Source: Indolivaga capnocytophagoides DSM 22835
GTDB taxonomy: Bacteria; Bacteroidota; Bacteroidia; Bacteroidales; Dysgonomonadaceae
Assembly (NCBI RefSeq): GCF_000426485.1
Contig: NZ_AUFL01000004.1
Coordinates: 186,001-250,000, forward strand
Reading direction: 5' to 3'
Length of the DNA: 64,000 bases
Of this stretch, positions 60,549 through 64,000 are shown piece after piece (position 1 is the first letter of the stretch; every line of letters begins with the position of its first letter). A program made the translations under genes and the position numbers. The notes beneath the pieces are model-generated. The model worked only from the letters and a program-made list of their open reading frames with translations. It searched no databases and was not told the origin of the DNA.

Positions 60549-61835
60549 TCATTCTCCAAACATATCTTTAAAATCAACCACTTCCTTTCCTGGTAGAATT
60601 TGATTTAGGACTATACCTATAATGGAAGCTAAAGCCATACCTTCGAGTGAAAAATGGCTGCCTACATGTATTGCTGCTCCTCCGATGCCAATCACTAGTA
60701 TTACTGACGCTATGATAAGATTACGTTTCTGGGAAAAATCTATTTTATTTTCGACAAGCATACGTAATCCGCTTGATGCGATAATACCGAATAGCAGAAT
60801 TGATACCCCGCCCATTACAGGTGTAGGGATGGATGATAAAAGAGCTGCAACCTTTCCGCAAAAACCGAAAAGAATAGCAAATATAGCTGCACCGATAAAC
60901 AAATAAATGCTGAAAGCTTTCGTTATAGCCAGTACGCCGATATTTTCGCCGTAAGTTGTCACTGGAGGTCCTCCTATAAAAGATGCTATAACTGATGCGA
61001 CACCATCTCCCAGCATCGAACTGTCTAATCCCGGATCAGCAAGCAGGTCTTTTTCAACAACCTTACTTAATACCAATTGATGTCCGATATGTTCAGCAAT
61101 AGGAACAATGGCAACCGGAACCATCAATAGAAACACTTTCCACGTAAAATGAGGTGTAAAATGGATGAATGGCACTTCGAAAGGTGGAACCTGAAACCAA
61201 GGAGCATCTATCACCTGCTGAAAATCGACAATATTCATTATCACGGCAAAAATATATCCTCCTATAATCCCCATTAAAACAGGTACTACACTGAGAAAGC
61301 CTCGTGTGAATATCGCAAATATTATAGTAATAAGCAAAGTTACGAGCCCGACCAGTACATAGTTAATGTCGTATCCTCCATCGTGGTTGGTAACCATACT
61401 TACCGCAACTGATGAAAGTCCGAGTCCGATAACCATAATTACTGGGCCTACAACAATAGGAGGCAATAATTTCATTAGCCATTTAGTACCCGTTTTGGCA
61501 ATAACAAGAGCCATTATAGCATAAACCAGACCAACCATAAAACTCCCCATCATTATACCGGCAAACCCATCAAAAGCTTTGGTCGCAATAATAGGGTTGA
61601 TAAAGGCAAAAGAAGATCCTAAGTAAGAAGGAACCTTCCCTCTTGTTACTACAATAAAGGCCAGAGTTCCCAATCCGCTCGAAACAAGCGCAACAGCTGG
61701 ACTCATACCCGTTAGTGCAGGAACCAGTACTGTGGCTCCAAACATCGCAAATAAATGTTGAATACTCAGTAAAAACCACTGAGTTAACTTGGGCTTATCT
61801 TTAATGCCCAGAACAATTTTGTCAGATGAACTCAT
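60549..61835 (-). CDS. uraA: Uracil/xanthine permease (NCS2 family)
   Basis: 428 aa, 12-14 hydrophobic segments. NCS2 motifs: LFAMFGATVLVPALTGMSPA, VALVSSGLGTLAFIVVTRGK, LPPIVVGPVIMVIGLGLSSV (the conserved P-P-V-x-G), VPIAEHIGHQLVLSKVVEKD (the conserved Glu-His substrate-binding helix), and VIASFIGGPPVTTYGENIGV with the second conserved Glu. Proton-linked uptake of uracil; xanthine cannot be excluded without the substrate-site comparison. Belongs with the pyrimidine genes pyrD/pyrK in function, not in location. Confidence 0.9.
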   Translation of the reverse strand: MSSSDKIVLGIKDKPKLTQWFLLSIQHLFAMFGATVLVPALTGMSPAVALVSSGLGTLAFIVVTRGKVPSYLGSSFAFINPIIATKAFDGFAGIMMGSFMVGLVYAIMALVIAKTGTKWLMKLLPPIVVGPVIMVIGLGLSSVAVSMVTNHDGGYDINYVLVGLVTLLITIIFAIFTRGFLSVVPVLMGIIGGYIFAVIMNIVDFQQVIDAPWFQVPPFEVPFIHFTPHFTWKVFLLMVPVAIVPIAEHIGHQLVLSKVVEKDLLADPGLDSSMLGDGVASVIASFIGGPPVTTYGENIGVLAITKAFSIYLFIGAAIFAILFGFCGKVAALLSSIPTPVMGGVSILLFGIIASSGLRMLVENKIDFSQKRNLIIASVILVIGIGGAAIHVGSHFSLEGMALASIIGIVLNQILPGKEVVDFKDMFGE

Positions 61836-61894
61836 ACTCTACTCTCAATTACTATTTTTATGGTAAAAATTTAGGTTTTTTTAGGTCTTCATAA

Positions 61895-61926
61895 AAAAGG
61901 AAGCACCAATAACAAGCACTTCCTCT
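61895..61926 (-). terminator. Terminator of the aminotransferase gene
   Basis: Reverse strand AGGAAG / CTTCCT arms around a ~15-base loop, followed by a run of six T, 12-40 bp past the stop. Confidence 0.6.
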
Positions 61927-61937
61927 AGAATAATAAA

Positions 61938-63059
61938 CTATAATATCTGCTTAAACTTATTCAAAAATAAGTCAGCCTGATCTTTTGTTAAGCACAACGG
62001 CGGTAATAACCTGAAAACATTGGTACCAGTTGCACCCGTGAATATTTTTTCTTCAAAAAGAAGTTTGGTTCGCTTTTCTTTGATGGGTTCATCTAATTCT
62101 ATACCTATAATGAGACCTCTTCCTCTTACTTCTTTTACTTTAGGTAATTTCTTCAATTCTGAGATCAGATAATCACCTATCGTTTTGGCGTTCTCTATTA
62201 GATTCTCTTTCTTGAATATGTCAAGAACCGCTATTGCTGCCGCACAAGCCAGATGATTTCCTCCGAACGTTGTACCCAGCTGCCCATAAACAGCTTTAAA
62301 CCTCGGATTGATTAAGACAGCAGCCATCGGAAAACCGTTTCCTATACCTTTTGCTACCGTTATTAGATCAGCCTCGATTCCTGCATATTGATGGGCGAAG
62401 AATTTTCCGCTGCGTCCGTATCCTGATTGTATCTCATCCAGAATCAATATTGTACCTGTTTCGGTACAAATATCTCTGAGTTGTTTTAGAAATTCATCAT
62501 GGGGTATATGTATGCCTGCAACACCTTGAATTCCTTCTATGATTACAGATGAGTATTCTTTTGTTTCGAGTTCCTTTTTTACAAACTCAATATCATTGAA
62601 CGGAGCAAAGGTTGTATTACCTGATTGATTTACCGGAGCGCTATAAGCCGGTATATCGGTAACAGCTACAGTAACAGATGTACGTCCGTGAAATGCTTTA
62701 CGGAAAGCAAGCACTTTTTTTCGTCCATTATGAAAAGATGCCAGCTTTATAGCATTTTCATTGGCTTCGGCTCCCGAGTTGATCAAAAATAGTTCGTAAT
62801 CGGGGTAACCGCATTGCTCTCCTAGTTTCTGTGCCAATTCTTGTTGTAATTTATTTATTACTGAATTGGAATAAAATCCGAGTTTATTTAATTGATCAGT
62901 TATCTTTTCCACATAATAAGGATGAGTATGACCAACCGAAATAACGGCATGACCTCCATATAGATCCAAATACTTGTTGCCTTTATCATCATATACATAG
63001 CAACCTTCTCCTTTTACGATATTTAAATCGAATAATGGAAATACATCGAATAGTTTCAT
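61938..63059 (-). CDS. argD: Class III aminotransferase, acetylornithine type
   Basis: 373 aa. Class III PLP enzyme: YLDLYGGHAVISVGHTHPYY (N-terminal), FLINSGAEANENAIKLASFH, AFRKAFHGRTSVTVAVTDIP, SSVIIEGIQGVAGIHIPHDE, LILDEIQSGYGRSGKFFAHQ (the DE(I/V)Q motif) and the PLP lysine in ITVAKGIGNGFPMAAVL. Short (373 aa), close to acetylornithine or succinylornithine transaminases. Bacteroidetes ArgD homologues act on N-succinylornithine, since these bacteria use succinylated intermediates; which substrate applies here is inference. No other arg gene is adjacent. A palindrome AGGTCTTAGACCT lies 19 bp upstream. Confidence 0.82.
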   Translation of the reverse strand: MKLFDVFPLFDLNIVKGEGCYVYDDKGNKYLDLYGGHAVISVGHTHPYYVEKITDQLNKLGFYSNSVINKLQQELAQKLGEQCGYPDYELFLINSGAEANENAIKLASFHNGRKKVLAFRKAFHGRTSVTVAVTDIPAYSAPVNQSGNTTFAPFNDIEFVKKELETKEYSSVIIEGIQGVAGIHIPHDEFLKQLRDICTETGTILILDEIQSGYGRSGKFFAHQYAGIEADLITVAKGIGNGFPMAAVLINPRFKAVYGQLGTTFGGNHLACAAAIAVLDIFKKENLIENAKTIGDYLISELKKLPKVKEVRGRGLIIGIELDEPIKEKRTKLLFEEKIFTGATGTNVFRLLPPLCLTKDQADLFLNKFKQIL

Positions 63060-63077
63060 ATCTTGCTTTTATAATTT

Positions 63078-63090
63078 AGGTCTTAGACCT
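63078..63090. repeat. Solo palindrome AGGTCTTAGACCT before argD
   Basis: Perfect 13-bp palindrome 19 bp upstream of the argD ATG. Flanks do not match the full interspersed element. Confidence 0.65.
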
Positions 63091-63107
63091 CTTTCTGTTT
63101 ATTTTTC

Positions 63108-63127
63108 AAAAAGGTAACAAAAGTTGC
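63108..63127 (-). promoter_or_regulatory. 20-base promoter-like module, argD copy E
   Basis: Reverse strand GCAACTTTTGTTACCTTTTT, ~50 bp before the argD ATG and pointing to it; contains a near -7 box AACTTTTG. Confidence 0.5.
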
Positions 63128-63243
63128 AGATAAATTGCATTTCTTCTGTTGTATCCTTTTTAATTTATAGAGAGCATCCTACTATCTCTACCGCTTTTTT
63201 GTATAGATAAAAAATTGATACTAATTCTGTTTGACGAACCAAC

Positions 63244-64000
63244 CTAGTTCATGCTATTATTCGTCAAAACCTCATTAATCATTTCTACAACTCGCTCCCG
63301 TCGGATGATGTACATACCCAAGCGATCCGCCGAGACTCCATCTTTTAGTTTGTAAGTATAAACAGGATGCCCATTTTCTTCTTTTATCTCAAAACATCTG
63401 AAACTTATATTTTCATTTACTTTCAGTTCTTCGGCGGCTTCTACAATATGCGTGGAAATTACAAAAAATGAGCTCTTGATCTGAGCAAATGCCGAGACAA
63501 TGGCTAAAGTACCATCGTAGGCATCTTTTACATTGGTTCCTCTGAATAATTCATCGAAAATCACTAACATATTACTATTTGTTTTCAATCGTTTAGCAAC
63601 ATGCTTAACCCTTAATACTTCCGCATAGAAATGGCTGTATCCTGATTCTAGATTATCCGAGATATTAATTGTTGTGCATAATCCCGATATCAGACTCATT
63701 CTGAAACTATCTGCGGGAACAGGAAAGCCTGCATGTGCCAAATACACAGCAACACCCAATGATTTCAGAAATGTTGATTTTCCTGCCATATTCGGGCCTG
63801 TTACAAATAATAGATTCGAGTCCTTTCCAAATTCAATATCATTAGATACAGCATTAGTCACAAAAGGATGAAATAGTTTTTCTGCTTTTAGACAATTCTC
63901 TGATTGCGGAAGAACCTCAGGATAACAGAATTTGTATTCCTGAGCAGCCTTTGCTATAGCCAAATAAGCATCATATTCATAAATTAATTCGAAAATAAAT
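63244..64000 (-). CDS. MutS-family ATPase (partial, 5' end outside window)
   Basis: The reading frame stays open past an internal ATG at 63963 to the window edge (FELIYEYDAYLAIAKAAQEY), so the gene continues upstream. Walker A is LLFVTGPNMAGKSTFLKSLG, followed by GFPVPADSFRMSLISGLCTT, the Q-loop and signature-like SGYSHFYAEVLRVKHVAKRL, Walker B MLVIFDELFRGTNVKDAYDG and the switch His in FFVISTHIVEAAEE. These are MutS domain V motifs. In Bacteroidetes several MutS-related proteins lack the mismatch-binding domain; the visible part cannot tell which kind this is, though the ending (RRERVVEMINEVL) matches the short MutS-like group rather than MutS proper. Confidence 0.82.
   Translation of the reverse strand, partial: FIFELIYEYDAYLAIAKAAQEYKFCYPEVLPQSENCLKAEKLFHPFVTNAVSNDIEFGKDSNLLFVTGPNMAGKSTFLKSLGVAVYLAHAGFPVPADSFRMSLISGLCTTINISDNLESGYSHFYAEVLRVKHVAKRLKTNSNMLVIFDELFRGTNVKDAYDGTLAIVSAFAQIKSSFFVISTHIVEAAEELKVNENISFRCFEIKEENGHPVYTYKLKDGVSADRLGMYIIRRERVVEMINEVLTNNSMN

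Noticed and set aside
1-64000. CRISPR arrays, insertion sequences, transposases, integrases, tRNA and rRNA genes
   Set aside because: No regularly spaced direct repeats, no transposase or integrase motifs and no tRNA cloverleaf with CCA-adjacent T-arm were seen. A covariance search for tRNAs could still find one I missed.

Overview
The window looks like a stretch of core chromosome from a Bacteroidota (Bacteroidales) bacterium, most like Dysgonomonas and its relatives. The evidence is low GC with A+T-rich gaps, a long (~310 aa) NusB, DUF4290 and DUF4105 proteins, a Bacteroidetes-type TonB with its WCDLVFEGKNKTYGAY-like N-terminus, a ~1100 aa SecA with a C-terminal zinc motif, and promoters that read TTTG-N19/20-TAnnTTTG rather than the E. 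coli -35/-10. The genus is inference. I saw no rRNA, tRNA, insertion sequence, CRISPR array or prophage.

Layout. 1-6.4 kb: housekeeping genes (yajC fragment, nusB, purM, kdsC with a DUF2520 partner, small membrane proteins, a nitroreductase). 6.4-16 kb: an exopolysaccharide locus with a WbaP-type initiating sugar transferase facing a run of seven glycosyltransferases and a Wzy-like polymerase; no Wzx flippase is present. 16-22 kb: NDH-2, DedA, and a complete thiamine-uptake operon (TPP riboswitch, TonB-dependent receptor, PnuT, thiamine pyrophosphokinase). 22-31 kb: superoxide dismutase, a TPR protein, gyrA, secA. 31-37 kb: a degenerate alkaline-phosphatase-fold protein, a DUF4105 protein, a secreted SagB-type nitroreductase, pyrD-pyrK and an XRE regulator. 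37-41.5 kb: a surface-type lipoprotein translationally coupled to a large Dna2-like nuclease-helicase. 41.6-46.3 kb: a TetR regulator with its nitroreductase target, a BtuB-like receptor and a thioesterase. 46.3-51 kb: tonB, a likely small RNA, rimM, DUF4290 and an S41 protease. 51-64 kb: 2-oxoglutarate:ferredoxin oxidoreductase (korAB), a DUF4026-type protein, purL, a small helical protein, a cupin, uracil permease, an argD-like aminotransferase and a MutS-family gene that runs off the edge.

The least explained material is between the genes. A palindrome AGGTCTnAGACCT, usually embedded in a ~60-95 bp interspersed element, occurs nine times, each time within about 80 bp of a start codon. A separate 20-base module (GnnACTTTTGTnACCTTTTT) occurs five times in the leaders of the thiamine operon, korAB and argD. 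A promoter-to-terminator unit without an ORF at 47.4-47.6 kb looks like a ~155-nt small RNA. The alkaline phosphatase homologue has lost nearly all its catalytic residues. These five items, with the lipoprotein/helicase pair, are the best places to look for something undescribed.
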